From: Azorinus chamasolen
Taxonomy: Eukaryota; Mollusca; Bivalvia; Cardiida; Solecurtidae
Direction of reading: 5' to 3'
Length of the DNA: 64,000 nt
Assembly: GCA_963576725.1 (NCBI GenBank)
Contig: OY755237.1
Span: forward strand, 50,427,090-50,491,089
Part shown: in pieces, positions 47,831 to 56,479 of the stretch
Numbering within the stretch: position 1 is the stretch's first letter
Layout: every line of letters starts with the position of its first letter
Program-made: the position numbers and the translations under genes
Notes under the pieces: generated by a model
Seen by the model: only the letters and a program-made list of their open reading frames with translations
Databases searched by the model: none
Told to the model about the DNA's origin: nothing

Positions 47831-48146
47831 ACAATCACTTGCTTTTTACCATAAGTTTCACTCTTAACACTTAAATTTCAAAATACGCGCTCCACAAAAC
47901 TTCAAAACAACATTTTCTACCAATAATTCTACGTCAACATGGTTTCAAAAAATTTGTCTATAAATAGAACTTCATGCATAGTAAAAAGAAGTAGTTTCAT
48001 AGTGTATCGGCTACTGGTTACCGACTTCATGTAAATCATGGAGCAACGACAGAGAACCAGCTCTTTACATTCATTGAGGAATGAATGTCAAATTTCAACC
48101 AATCAGATTCGGCGATTTTGTGTAAACGTCACTGGATTGGAATTAT

Positions 48147-48268
48147 TATTAGTTACACGGTTATTTGACAGGGTGTACGGGCTGGTATGACCGGGTTAGA
48201 TCCCGTATTTACGTGGTCTAACCCGGTCATACCAGCCCGTACACCCTGACAAATTACCGTATAACGAC
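48147..48268. repeat. Long palindrome A, second copy
   Basis: Same arms as 42335-42476 (GGGTGTACGGGCTGGTATGA and complement) with a shorter centre (CCCGTATTTACGTGG). Confidence 0.9.
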
Positions 48269-48269
48269 T

Positions 48270-48679
48270 TTATTACCAGAGATCCGATTTACCTAATTAA
48301 GAAACGAACAACTCAAATGTCGTCTCTGAAACGTCGTCTCAGAGCAATTTCGAAAGAGGAATTGAAACTTCACTTGTAAACATTAACGGTAACACGTTGT
48401 ACTGGTAAGTTGATAGTGTTAAATTGAGGAACGTATGAGGTACAGTTTTTCACGTTTATTATCGATTATTTGGTCGTAATCCATCCAGAATTATTTGAGT
48501 AAGTACGATATGAAATTTCGAATCGACGCTAAAAATAAAAACAAAACGAATGACGTCACGCGTCAAATTTGAATAATTCTGTATTCTCCGTGGAAGCCGC
48601 TGAATACGGTACTGTACACCCGGCAGTTTTTGGCAAACTGACCAATCAAATTCCAAGGATTTACTCTGACTGGTAATAA
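48270..48679. mobile_element. Short relative of the 2.1-kb TIR element
   Basis: Ends TTATTACCAGAG and CTCTGACTGGTAATAA. Left and right 100-300 bp match 42480 and 44320-44624 closely, while about 1.75 kb of centre is absent, the usual relation of a deletion derivative to its parent. Confidence 0.75.
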
Positions 48680-48760
48680 ATGTACATGGCGTAAGTACTT
48701 ACGATTTCCATACATAAATACATGTACATGACGTAAGTACTTACGATTTCCATACCTATA
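48680..48760. repeat. 45-46-bp tandem array, segment 4
   Basis: Two units (TACATGACGTAAGTACTTAC, GATTTCCATACATAA) ending CCATACCTATA, where the miniature LTR element inserted. Confidence 0.8.
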
Positions 48761-48791
48761 TGTAGCCGGGTAGAGATTATGGTGAAACAAG

Positions 48792-50000
48792 GGCATGTTG
48801 TATTGCTATGCAAGACATGAGTCCCCCACCGGACTGAAAAAAACCCTCCACTGTCCCCACCCCACCCACCCATGGTGTGGTTGACCATGGTATATACATG
48901 ACCACCTGAACGGTATTAGTACCTACTTTCATACATTGAATCAGTAAATAAAAAGTTATTGTCCCAACAAGAAAATATGAAAAAGGGGAGTAACTCCAAA
49001 AATATTAATGCTAGAGTTATTGCCTTTGTGCATGACACTACACCTCATCATGCTTGTTCCATATGAGAAGTTTCAAATCAATTAAACCAGTACATAAAGA
49101 GTTATTAACTGGATAAGAAAATATGAAAAAGGGAAAGAACTCCAAAAATATAGATGCTAGAGTTATGGCCCTTGTGCATGACACTACCCCTCATCATGAT
49201 TGTTCCATATGTGAAGTTTCAAATCAATTGAACCAGTAGATAAAGAGTTATTATCTGGACAAAAAAAATATGTAAAAGGGGAATATCTCCAAAAATATTG
49301 ATGCTAGAGTTATGGCCCTTGTGCATGACACTACTCCTCATCATGCTTCTACAATGTGTGAAGTTATAATGAATTTGGCCTAACTTTTTATGAGATATGG
49401 CCCGGACACGTAGCGTGACAGACGGACTGACAAGAAAATATGAAAAATGGAAAGAACTCCAAAAATATTGATGCTAGAGTTATGGCCCTTGTGCATGACA
49501 CTACCCCTCATCATGATTGTTCCATATGTGAAGTTTCAAATCAATTGAACCAGTAGGTAAAGAGTTATTGTCCGGACAAAAAAAATATGTAAAAGGGGAA
49601 TATCTCCAAAAATATTGATGCTAGAGTTATGGCCCTTGTGCATGACACTACTCCTCATCATGCTTCTACAATGTGTGAAGTTATAATGAATTTGGCCTAA
49701 CTCTTTATGAGATATGGCCCGGACACGAAGCGTGACAGACGGACTGACAAGAAAATATGAAAAAGGGGAAGAACTCCAAAAATATTGATGCTAGAGTTAT
49801 GGCCCTTGTGCATGACACTACTCCTCATCATGGTTCTACAATGTGTGAAGTTATAATGAATTTGGCCTAACTTTGTAAGAGATATGGCCCGGACAAGAAG
49901 CGTGACAGACGGACAGACAGACGGACGGACAGACAGACGGACAGACGGAATCGAGCAAACCTATAGTCCCCCAACCGGTAACCGGTGGGGGACTAATAAG
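48792..50000. mobile_element. TIR element with tandem core, inserted in the 5' LTR
   Basis: GAGTCCCCCACCGG near 48819 and CCGGTGGGGGACT near 49982 are inverted ends. An AACAAG/AATAAG pair may be the target duplication. The core repeats a unit of about 143 bp (AACTCCAAAAATATTGATGC, GAGTTATGGCCCTTGTGCAT, GACACTACCCCTCATCATG). A larger period of about 317 bp (TTCTACAATGTGTGAAG near 49346 and 49663, and GGTTCTACAATG near 49832) shows local duplication. The right flank of the core is a GACGGACAGACAG run. Confidence 0.8.
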
Positions 50001-50019
50001 TTGATAGGCTTTACTGTGT

Positions 50020-50092
50020 GGTTTGGTAGCTCAGTCGGTAGAGTGTTGGCATGGTAAGCCAGATGCCCAGGGTTCGAATCCCAGTCGAGTCA
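50020..50092 (+). tRNA. tRNA-like sequence (Thr GGT type) inside the 5' LTR
   Basis: 73 bases fold as a standard cloverleaf: acceptor GGTTTGG/TCGAGTC (with wobbles), TA spacer, D stem GCTC/GAGT with loop AGTCGGTA, anticodon stem TTGGC/GCCAG with loop ATGGTAA (anticodon GGT), variable ATGCC, T arm CAGGG-TTCGAAT-CCCAG with one A-A mismatch, discriminator A. Box A (TAGCTCAGTCGGTAGAG) and box B (GGTTCGAATCC) are consensus Pol III promoter elements, and a T5 terminator follows at 50097-50101. GGT anticodons are unusual for nuclear tRNA-Thr, and the sequence is part of a retroelement, so a functional decoding tRNA is unlikely. A tRNA-derived Pol III unit is the better description. Confidence 0.65.
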
Positions 50093-50096
50093 CAAC

Positions 50097-50101
50097 TTTT
50101 T
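50097..50101 (+). terminator. Pol III T5 terminator after the LTR tRNA-like unit
   Basis: TTTTT four bases after the discriminator base. The same T5 occurs in the 3' LTR (50764-50768). Confidence 0.5.
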
Positions 50102-50115
50102 CACCATGTTACATT

Positions 50116-50128
50116 TGGCGCCCAACGT
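50116..50128 (+). promoter_or_regulatory. Primer binding site, tRNA-Lys type
   Basis: TGGCGCCCAACGT, 13 bases, is complementary to the metazoan tRNA-Lys 3' end (ACGTTGGGCG plus CCA). It lies immediately inside the 5' LTR, as required for LTR-element reverse transcription. Confidence 0.75.
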
Positions 50129-50258
50129 AAATAACCCATTAGTTGATTTATATGAAGATAGTATGAATATTATATGAAGATAATGTGTAATAATAAGAAA
50201 CTCGTGGAGTGTTCTTTGAGTAAGAATTCGGGACGAATTCTTGTGTAGAGGGTGTGTG

Positions 50259-50780
50259 TGTAGCCGGGTAGAGATTATGGTGAAATAAGTTGATAGGCTT
50301 TACTGTGTGGCTTGGTAGCTCAGTCGGTAGAGTGTTGGCATGGTCAAAGGTGCCCGACGCATGCTTAAACTAACCCATGGACCCCCCCCCCCCCACCCCC
50401 CAAAAAAATGTGATCGACGTATGTTAAACTAGCCTAAAACTATCTATTTGAACCTTAAACCACTCCGAAAAACAAAAAAACACGACCCGGAAAAATTTCC
50501 TTTCGGGTCTATATATGTATTGATATGTAGACCTGATAGGAAAAACATTTCCTGGTCGTGTTTTTCTTGTTTTTTCAGAGTGGTTTAAGGTTCAAATAGA
50601 TAGTTTTATGCTAGTTTTACATACTTCGATCACATTTTTATTTATTTATTTATTTTCTTTTTTTTGGGAGGGGGGGGGGCGTGGATGAGTCCAAGCATGC
50701 GTCGGGCACCTTTGGGCATGGTAAGCCAGAGGCCCTGTGTTCGAGTCCCAGTAGAGTCACAACTTTTTCACCATGTTACA
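50259..50780 (+). repeat. 3' LTR of the miniature element, split by a hAT-like hairpin
   Basis: LTR bases lie at 50259-50344 and 50723-50780 (86 + 58 = 144). It starts within a TGTGTG run that may be a small expansion. It carries the same tRNA-like unit with variants (GGCTTGG acceptor, CTGTG-TTCGAGT-CCCAG T arm). Confidence 0.8.
50345..50714. mobile_element. hAT-like foldback element in the tRNA-like anticodon loop
   Basis: GGCATGGT is duplicated exactly on both sides (50337-50344, 50715-50722), an 8-bp target duplication. Ends CAAAGGTGCCCGACGCATGC and GCATGCGTCGGGCACCTTTG are perfect inverted copies and fit the hAT terminal rule. The inverted arms extend over most of the 370 bp (TTTGAACCTTAAACCACTC facing GAGTGGTTTAAGGTTCAAA), with a C run on the left arm and a G run on the right. 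Confidence 0.9.
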
Positions 50781-51165
50781 TATATTCAATGGGGGTGAAT
50801 CAATAACGTGATACAAGTTTCATACCTATATATTTATTCGAAAGGGATAAATGAGTGACATGTGGTACGATTGATTTTCTCAATTCAATAAGCTGATACG
50901 CTTTATTTTACATATATTCAATAAGGATAAATGAAACAATGTGATATGAACACTTTATCTATTCAATAAGGGTAATATGTTGAATAACGTGGTATAAATT
51001 ATGTACCTATATTCAAAGAGGATTAATGAATACCTTGGTACGATTTCTTTGCCTTTGTTCAGAAAGGATTAATGAATAACCTGGAAGGATTTCTTTACCT
51101 ATATTCAATAAAGATATAAATGAATAACGTGGTACGATTCTGTACCCATATTCTGTATTATCTGA
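50781..51165. repeat. 45-46-bp tandem array, segment 5
   Basis: Decayed units: TATTCAATGGGGGTGAATCA, ATAACGTGATACAAGTTTCA, TATTCAATAAGGATAAATGA and others, continuing the array broken at 48760. Confidence 0.65.
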
Positions 51166-51284
51166 ATAATAATTATCTGAAAAGCTATTATCTGTAGCTT
51201 TTGTTCCAGTGACTAATAAAAAAGTACCTAGTTATAGTCTACTTTCAGTCCGAAGCTCAGCCGACTGTACATCTAGTATTGCCC

Positions 51285-51510
51285 TTTACCTGATTCATAT
51301 CAATTTAAAACATAATTACATCATGAATGTGTATTAGCTAAATATTTTTTTTTTATAGTTACATGTATATTATATCAATATATAAAATTTTAACATTGGA
51401 CGAAACTGTACAATCAGATGTGTATTATTTCACAAGCAGAGCAGACCCAGATTCTGTATCTGTATTTGTCAAAGCGTTTAAGAGGCATACATGTATTTAT
51501 GGAATAGAGG
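51285..51510. repeat. MITE family B, diverged
   Basis: TTACATCATGAATGTGTATT on the left, AGCAGAGCAGACCCAGATTC in the core, GGAATAGAGGGTAAAGTA on the right. Confidence 0.45.
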
Positions 51511-51524
51511 GTAAAGTACATGTA

Positions 51525-52065
51525 GTAACAAATAAGCACTAAGTAGTAACTAATAACAAATAAATAGTGACAAATAACAAATAAGTACGAAGTGTTAACT
51601 GATAATAAATAAGAAATAACAGTACTGCTTCATTCTGCCTGTTGGTCAATGTCATTGATTGTCAAATGTCAATCAGAACTGTCTTGCGTGCATGTCTTCC
51701 AGTGTATTTGTCTGTATTTTGAGAAGTACTACTTGCTATTCTCTGCCAAGAGAGGAGGGCTGTAAATCTGACATTGTCCGAACATTGTTTGGCAGTGATT
51801 TTATACCTTAAATATTCTTATTGAGCAGGGGAATTTAATTCAACCAATTTGCTTGTTTGTAATTTTGTAATTAAACACAATAGCAACATGCGTTTCATGT
51901 AGTTTAGTCCGTTCAAACGCAGCATGCACAATTGCCTACATGTTTGGAAAATTGTCGCTCATTTTGCAAAATGGTGGAACCACACATTAATTAATAACAA
52001 ATAAGTTGTAACAAATAACTAATGATAAATAAGTAACAACTAATAAGTGCTAATAAGTAACTAAA
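51525..52065. repeat. Short AACAAATAAG-type array interrupted by unique sequence
   Basis: 51525-51625 and 51985-52065 both consist of imperfect AACAAATAAGTA units. The 350 bp between them (51630-51980) shows nothing I recognise. Confidence 0.6.
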
Positions 52066-52310
52066 ATGTCCCTCCAGGACTTCCGTGCTACGGAATACCA
52101 ACTGTAATGTATACGTATATTTACAGGTCTGCCTACAACAACAAAATGCACTTCAGTATCACTATAATACTCTGAGGGGACATTTGTAACTTTGGCGTAC
52201 TGTGACACAGTTCTTGTTGACGTCTTAACTAAGCGTAAATTATTATAAAAACATCTCTCTCCAGATACATTTAAAGTTTTGGTTTGAACAATGTATTGTT
52301 GATATTTCAG

Positions 52311-52424
52311 GACAAAAAGAACAAAAGGATTATTAAAGGCCTTGTTGAAAAAATCAAGCTACAGAAGAGACAGGGGAAAATAATGAAAGGAAAGAAAAGG
52401 GAAGCATTTGCTGAATTAAAGTAA
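52311..52424 (+). CDS. Probable last coding exon of an unrecognised gene
   Basis: A good acceptor (TTGTTGATATTTCAG) is followed by a 37-codon frame ending in TAA: DKKNKRIIKGLVEKIKLQKR, then QGKIMKGKKREAF and AELK. The peptide is strongly basic and helical with no repeat character, in contrast to its surroundings, and its codon choice is ordinary. No upstream partner exon was found in 50.8-52.3 kb, so the rest of the gene may lie beyond the retroelement cluster. It is not in frame with the sulfotransferase 200 bp downstream and ends in its own stop. Confidence 0.45.
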   Translation, partial: DKKNKRIIKGLVEKIKLQKRQGKIMKGKKREAFAELK

Positions 52425-52626
52425 ACTACATGTGCTTAAAAACAATTGCTAAGTATTACTAGGTACATGTACATGCCTGCCATCTTCTTATAATCAGTCA
52501 TCATCATCATGCTGCAGCGTCTCTAAACACAATCGTCCCTACATCCGCCCAACTATTCGTGTCATTTTCTATGGACAAATATTTACACATGTTCTGTTAT
52601 AATTTTCAGATCGGCATTTGATCGTT

Positions 52627-53613
52627 ATGTCCCGTCTATGTACTGCGGCATCAAGCAAACTGTATCGTTCGTCAGGGATGCGACTGGTTCTGGTGATACC
52701 TTTGTTATCGTGTATGATTATCATGAGCAATGTTTGTTACATGGCATTCTCTAGTACACCCTCAGGCGTACACAGTCATAGTGTCACAAACCGTGAGATG
52801 ACCGCTGCCCATCCATATCGCAGTTCCCACGAAGAGGCTCGTCGTTTACCAAAGTGTATCATACTTGGTTTTCGTAAGGCTGGAACACGTGCGTTGCTTT
52901 CATATTTGAATGTTCATCCTGACATTCAAACTGCAAAGGATGAGATCGGTTTCTTTTCTGATGACGAAAAGTACGAAAAAGGTTTGGAGTATTACAGAGA
53001 GCAGATGCCTCTCTCCTATGAACACCAGATTACCATAGAGAAGTCGCCATTTTACGTTGAAAGCACAGTCGCTCCAGAGCGTATATATCGAATGAATAGT
53101 TCTATACTTCTGATCATCATCGTTCGGGATCCAATCATTAGACTTGTGTCTGACTATGTTCACTCTAGAGAAAACCGCATAAGAGACGGGCGTAAAACAG
53201 AACCTTTTGAGGCGACGATTTGCAATTCAAAGGGAGACATAAACACTCTCAGCTCAAATGTTCGGAGATCAATGTACTCGATGCACTTCCCTCGTTGGAC
53301 AAAATTGTTTTCGACGAAGCAGATACATATTGTTGATGGGGACAATCTAATTGTAAATCCTTATAAGGAGGTGTTTGAAGTAGAAACATTTCTAGGCATA
53401 GAGCACAACATTACTAAACACAACTTCTACTTCAACAAAGATAAAGGTTTTTATTGTTTCATGTCTATGGAAAACAATAGTTTATGTCTAGGTAAATCCA
53501 AAGGTAGGGAAAACCCCAATGTCGATCCTTTAGTTCTAAGTGAACTGAAAAGCTATTACAGTGACAAAAATGAAGATTTTTTCAAACTTGTGAATAGAAC
53601 CTTTAACTGGTAA
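52627..53613 (+). CDS. HS3ST: Heparan sulfate glucosamine 3-O-sulfotransferase-like
   Basis: A 328-residue type II Golgi enzyme expected to transfer sulfate from PAPS to the 3-OH of glucosamine in heparan sulfate. Residues about 19-40 are a membrane anchor (LVLVIPLLSCMIIM). The sulfotransferase domain starts at 77: GFRKAGTRALL (81-91, 5'-phosphosulfate loop), KDEIGFF with Glu106 at the position of the catalytic base, KSPFY (139-143), VRDPIIRLVSDY (166-177, 3'-phosphate binding), HIVDGD (234-239). Cys277 and Cys287 match the family disulfide and are followed by the SKGRENP substrate-site segment (291-297). Sequons at 157, 261, 283 and 323. Length equals the single-domain HS3ST1 type. I start at ATG 52627; the frame extends three codons upstream to a TTG, but an AG acceptor (ATAATTTTCAG, 52600-52610) implies that a 5' untranslated exon is spliced on just upstream. 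All coding sequence is in one exon, as in vertebrate HS3ST1. Confidence 0.92.
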   Translation: MSRLCTAASSKLYRSSGMRLVLVIPLLSCMIIMSNVCYMAFSSTPSGVHSHSVTNREMTAAHPYRSSHEEARRLPKCIILGFRKAGTRALLSYLNVHPDIQTAKDEIGFFSDDEKYEKGLEYYREQMPLSYEHQITIEKSPFYVESTVAPERIYRMNSSILLIIIVRDPIIRLVSDYVHSRENRIRDGRKTEPFEATICNSKGDINTLSSNVRRSMYSMHFPRWTKLFSTKQIHIVDGDNLIVNPYKEVFEVETFLGIEHNITKHNFYFNKDKGFYCFMSMENNSLCLGKSKGRENPNVDPLVLSELKSYYSDKNEDFFKLVNRTFNW

Positions 53614-53860
53614 TTAACCCTCTACTCCATGAGTTTTCATTAACAATTGATGACATCATGAATATTATTTAGATTAAAAATGATCTAAAGCGGCATATTA
53701 ACACATGTATTTTGCTTAAGCAGAACTGTAGAATCATATTCGCATTGTTCCAAAAGCAAACAGTATACACAGACCAGGCGGCTCCCATAGGATCCATCTG
53801 ATCTGTGTCTACTCTGTTTGAAAAGGCGTAAAATGACGTATTTATTGAGTACATGGTTAA
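53614..53860. repeat. MITE family B directly abutting the sulfotransferase stop codon
   Basis: TTAA at 53614-53617 follows the TAA stop with no intervening base. The right TTAA is 53857-53860. Ends CCCTCTACTCCATGA and the diverged TACATGG. The core GGCTCCCATAGGATCC forms part of the hairpin. The element therefore forms the first 250 bases of the 3' UTR. Confidence 0.8.
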
Positions 53861-54047
53861 TTATGAGGGCGTGTGAGTAAAACAACAAACCTAACACTAT
53901 GTATGCGGTTTTAGCCAGGGTTCCAGAATATAAATAGTTTTGCTTGAGTCTTAGCGCATCTGATTGCTAAAAACCTTACTCAAACACAGACGTTTGATAA
54001 TCTCAGAGACACACTTTCTAGGAAAATTTCAACATTTCTGTTCGGGC

Positions 54048-54053
54048 AATAAA
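54048..54053 (+). promoter_or_regulatory. Candidate polyadenylation signal of the sulfotransferase
   Basis: AATAAA about 435 bases after the stop, the first canonical hexamer downstream. No transcript evidence. Confidence 0.35.
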
Positions 54054-54394
54054 GTTAATAAGGAAAGAGTTTGTGGCCACAGACAATGTCACTATTACAA
54101 TGATAATAATAATGGTTTCCGGACAATAATATAAGTTACAAGAGAAACTGTGTAATCTGAATCTGAAAGATGTTGTCTTTACAGATAGATATTAATGCTT
54201 GTTCAAATACATTTTAATCCGTGATGGTCTGTAAATGTGATAAATTGAGGTTGTGGAATTAAGTATTTCCACTTGACATTGCAATAGTCAAGTCTAGCAA
54301 GTCCCGGTTGTGACAAGGTCGTATTCTTGTTTGATTTTTATTGAATATAAAGAAACTCATTGTAGATGATTTCTAGTTGAACACGGGGCTAGAG

Positions 54395-54421
54395 ATAAGA
54401 GAGAGAGAGAGGGGAGAGAGA

Positions 54422-54459
<38 letters not shown>

Positions 54460-54460
54460 C
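54395..54460. repeat. (GA)n microsatellite
   Basis: GAGAGAGAGAGAGAGAGAGA runs with a few interruptions. Confidence 0.9.
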
Positions 54461-54584
54461 GCGGGCCCAATTACTAAAACCGTCACTACAGAACATAATA
54501 CAATAATTCATGTAACATCAAACATGAATGGTTAGACATAGTTCGTTTCTTGCTTCGACAATACGCTTTTCTATAGTTTATGGC

Positions 54585-55005
54585 CAACCCCTTTCGCCGC
54601 CCTTTACCTCATGAAATAATGGATGCATAAATATATGTTAGCTGTTTTTATAATGGTTTACATGGCAGAAACTGTCGACTCATATTATTTCTTCTATGTT
54701 TGTAAAAGCGTATAAAGGGTTAATTTGGAGTAAAGGGTTAACTTCTAAACATCATCTTACCAATTCTAACGACCAGTACATGTATATGCAAATACTATAT
54801 AGGAGGTGCATACTGAACAGAACAGAACAGTACAATTCACACATTTAACATTTTCCCAGTTGCACATTCATACAAGACATAATGACACAATAACTATTAA
54901 CATAACTTAACACAGGACAATTAGGCTTAAGCAGAAACTGTATAATCATATCTATATTATGCCATAAGCAATCAGAGCAGACCCTGATCAGATAGCTCCT
55001 ATAGG
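54585..55005. repeat. Family B remnants
   Basis: About 54585-54740 (CCTTTACCTCATGAAATAAT to GGAGTAAAGGGTTAA) and about 54850-55005 (CATTTTCCCAGTTGC, GCAATCAGAGCAGACCCTGA). The second is cut after GATAGCTCCTATAG. Confidence 0.5.
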
Positions 55006-55134
55006 GCGCTAGTGTTTGGCGTTACCCGCCCGTCCATCCGGAGCTATTTCTTTGAACTACTTGGCCAGGTTTCATTGAAACATAAAAGAGTCAGGGCAAT
55101 AGATAAAGATGCATACTCAAGTACTGAATTCGTC

Positions 55135-55330
55135 CTTTCCCCACCAACCCCTATGTTGTGATCACTCTTTAGAATAGTCTCTTCGAAACGATTTTAAAGA
55201 ATGTTCATAGCATAGGGCTTGGTGGAGAAATAAAGAAGCTATTCTTGAAAATGTTTTAATTTACGCAGCTTATATGGACCTCTGAAGAATGTATATATGG
55301 TTAAGTAAATAATGCTCATTAAATGCTGTT
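55135..55330. repeat. Hairpin repeat family E, second copy
   Basis: Diverged from 6905-7105: CTATGTTGTGATCACTCTTT, TTTAGAATAGTCTCTTCGAA and AAAGAATG, then AAGCTATTCTTGAAAATG. The palindrome is decayed. Confidence 0.5.
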
Positions 55331-55334
55331 GGAA

Positions 55335-56020
55335 TCCACGAGTTAATAGCGGAGTTGTGTCCCTTTTTACTTCACATTTATATAGGAAATTTGTTCGTCC
55401 GGCGTATATTTTGGACTAGTTTAACAAAAAGTATGATGCCATTGTGCCTTACACGAATGGTGTAAAGGATTAAGTACAGTGTAGTAGGTGCTAAAATTAA
55501 ACTTTGCCCAATGGCGTTGTTAAAAATATCTGGGTTATAATTTTGTTGGTGAATTATTTAAGTAAAATAAATATATGTTGTTTAATATGCCTAATGTTTT
55601 TCGTCTTGATATGCGTCCTGTTATGTTTTGTCTTGTTGCTATACGGTTTCTTGTTTGATGGTGTTTGGTGCGGTGTCATTTCGTATGCTGCTCCCCCTGT
55701 TTGACTATTTTTCCATATTTACTGACACAGTACTGTTGTGTGTGCCGTGTGGCGGCCGTAAAACGTCTCCCCGTACACAGAATCGATATTCTTGCATAAA
55801 ACGTGCTGTTGTAGTCCCGCGGGACCATGTATTAACAAGGCGATTCTCGTGCTCACGCACTGTTGTTGACCGGTATTAATTATACCTATTCCGGCCTAAT
55901 GTAAACAATGGACGCAAACGCTATATATGGCGTTTTGACATAAGCTATGTGAACGGTGCGAGTATTTCAGGGGCACCGACAATGAACTGTTTTTAGTGAT
56001 AGACATTTTGAATGCATTTC
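55335..56020. other. Unassigned stretch
   Basis: Plus-strand frames at 55504-55879 are T-rich and without motifs. No repeat family recognised, apart from a CCGCGGGACCATG segment near 55817. Confidence 0.35.
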
Positions 56021-56023
56021 CTT

Positions 56024-56477
56024 GGAATCTTGGATTGACGGCAGAAAGAAAATGGTGGCCTGGAATAAGCATAAATCGAACGAAGTGTCAAAGAAGTGTA
56101 TAGTTTTGCTTGTATTTGGAAGAATTAAATTGATGCAGGAAATTAGAAAATGATTTTATGCAAGAATAACGTTAATACACGTTTGTTTCCGGGCAATAAC
56201 AATTGCAATGTCCCTCGGGAATGTTGTTGCCCTCGCCCTTCGGGCTCGGGCCAACAACAGTCCCTCAATGAATTTCCTTGTAAACGGTATTTGATACAAT
56301 CTTGGAATGACGGCAGAAAGAAAATGGTGGCCTGGAATAAGCATAAATCGAACGAAGTGTCAAAGAAGTGTATAGTTTTGCTTGTATTTGGAAGAATTAA
56401 ATTGATGCAGGAAATTAGAAAATGATTTTATGCAAGAATAGCGTTAATACACGTTTGTTTCCGGGCAATAAAATATG
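56024..56477. repeat. Direct repeat of about 180 bp flanking a hairpin
   Basis: 56024-56205 and 56296-56477 are nearly identical (GCAGAAAGAAAATGGTGGCC at 56041 and 56313; offset 272). The spacer has the imperfect hairpin GTTGTTGCCCTCGCCC-TTCG-GGCTCGGGCCAACAAC, quoted as two arms, at 56223-56259. The near-identity suggests recent duplication. The frame at 56150-56425 is not supported. Confidence 0.75.
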
Positions 56478-56479
56478 CA

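Larger units (their letters stand above)
48761..50113 (+). repeat. 5' LTR of the miniature element, split by a tandem-core insertion
   Basis: LTR bases lie at 48761-48791 and 50001-50113 (31 + 113 = 144). The insertion between them is annotated separately. The join is confirmed by the uninterrupted first third of the 3' LTR (GGTGAAATAAGTTGATAGGC). Confidence 0.8.
48761..50780 (+). mobile_element. Miniature LTR retroelement with a tRNA-like gene in each LTR
   Basis: Two direct repeats of 144 bp (once later insertions are removed) begin TGTAGCCGGGTAGAGATTAT and end CACCATGTTACA, so they have the TG...CA ends of LTRs. The host sequence is duplicated as TATA on both sides (left CCTATA, right TATATTCAAT; the intact tandem unit reads CCTATATTCAAT). 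Three bases after the 5' LTR lies TGGCGCCCAACGT, complementary to the 3' end of metazoan tRNA-Lys including CCA. A short purine tract (AGAGGG) precedes the 3' LTR. The internal region is only 145 bp with no frame, so this is a TRIM-class element, about 433 bp without its insertions. Both LTRs contain a tRNA-like sequence (see separate entry). Confidence 0.8.

Noticed and set aside
50259..50780. Two tandem tRNA-derived SINEs instead of LTRs
   Set aside because: Identical 144-bp lengths, TG...CA ends, a tRNA-Lys primer site between them and a TATA duplication outside both copies fit LTRs better. Neither copy has its own target duplication or a SINE tail.
52618..52626. Upstream TTG as start of the sulfotransferase
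   Set aside because: The ATG at 52627 is the first standard start in the frame and gives the family's usual short cytoplasmic tail and membrane anchor.
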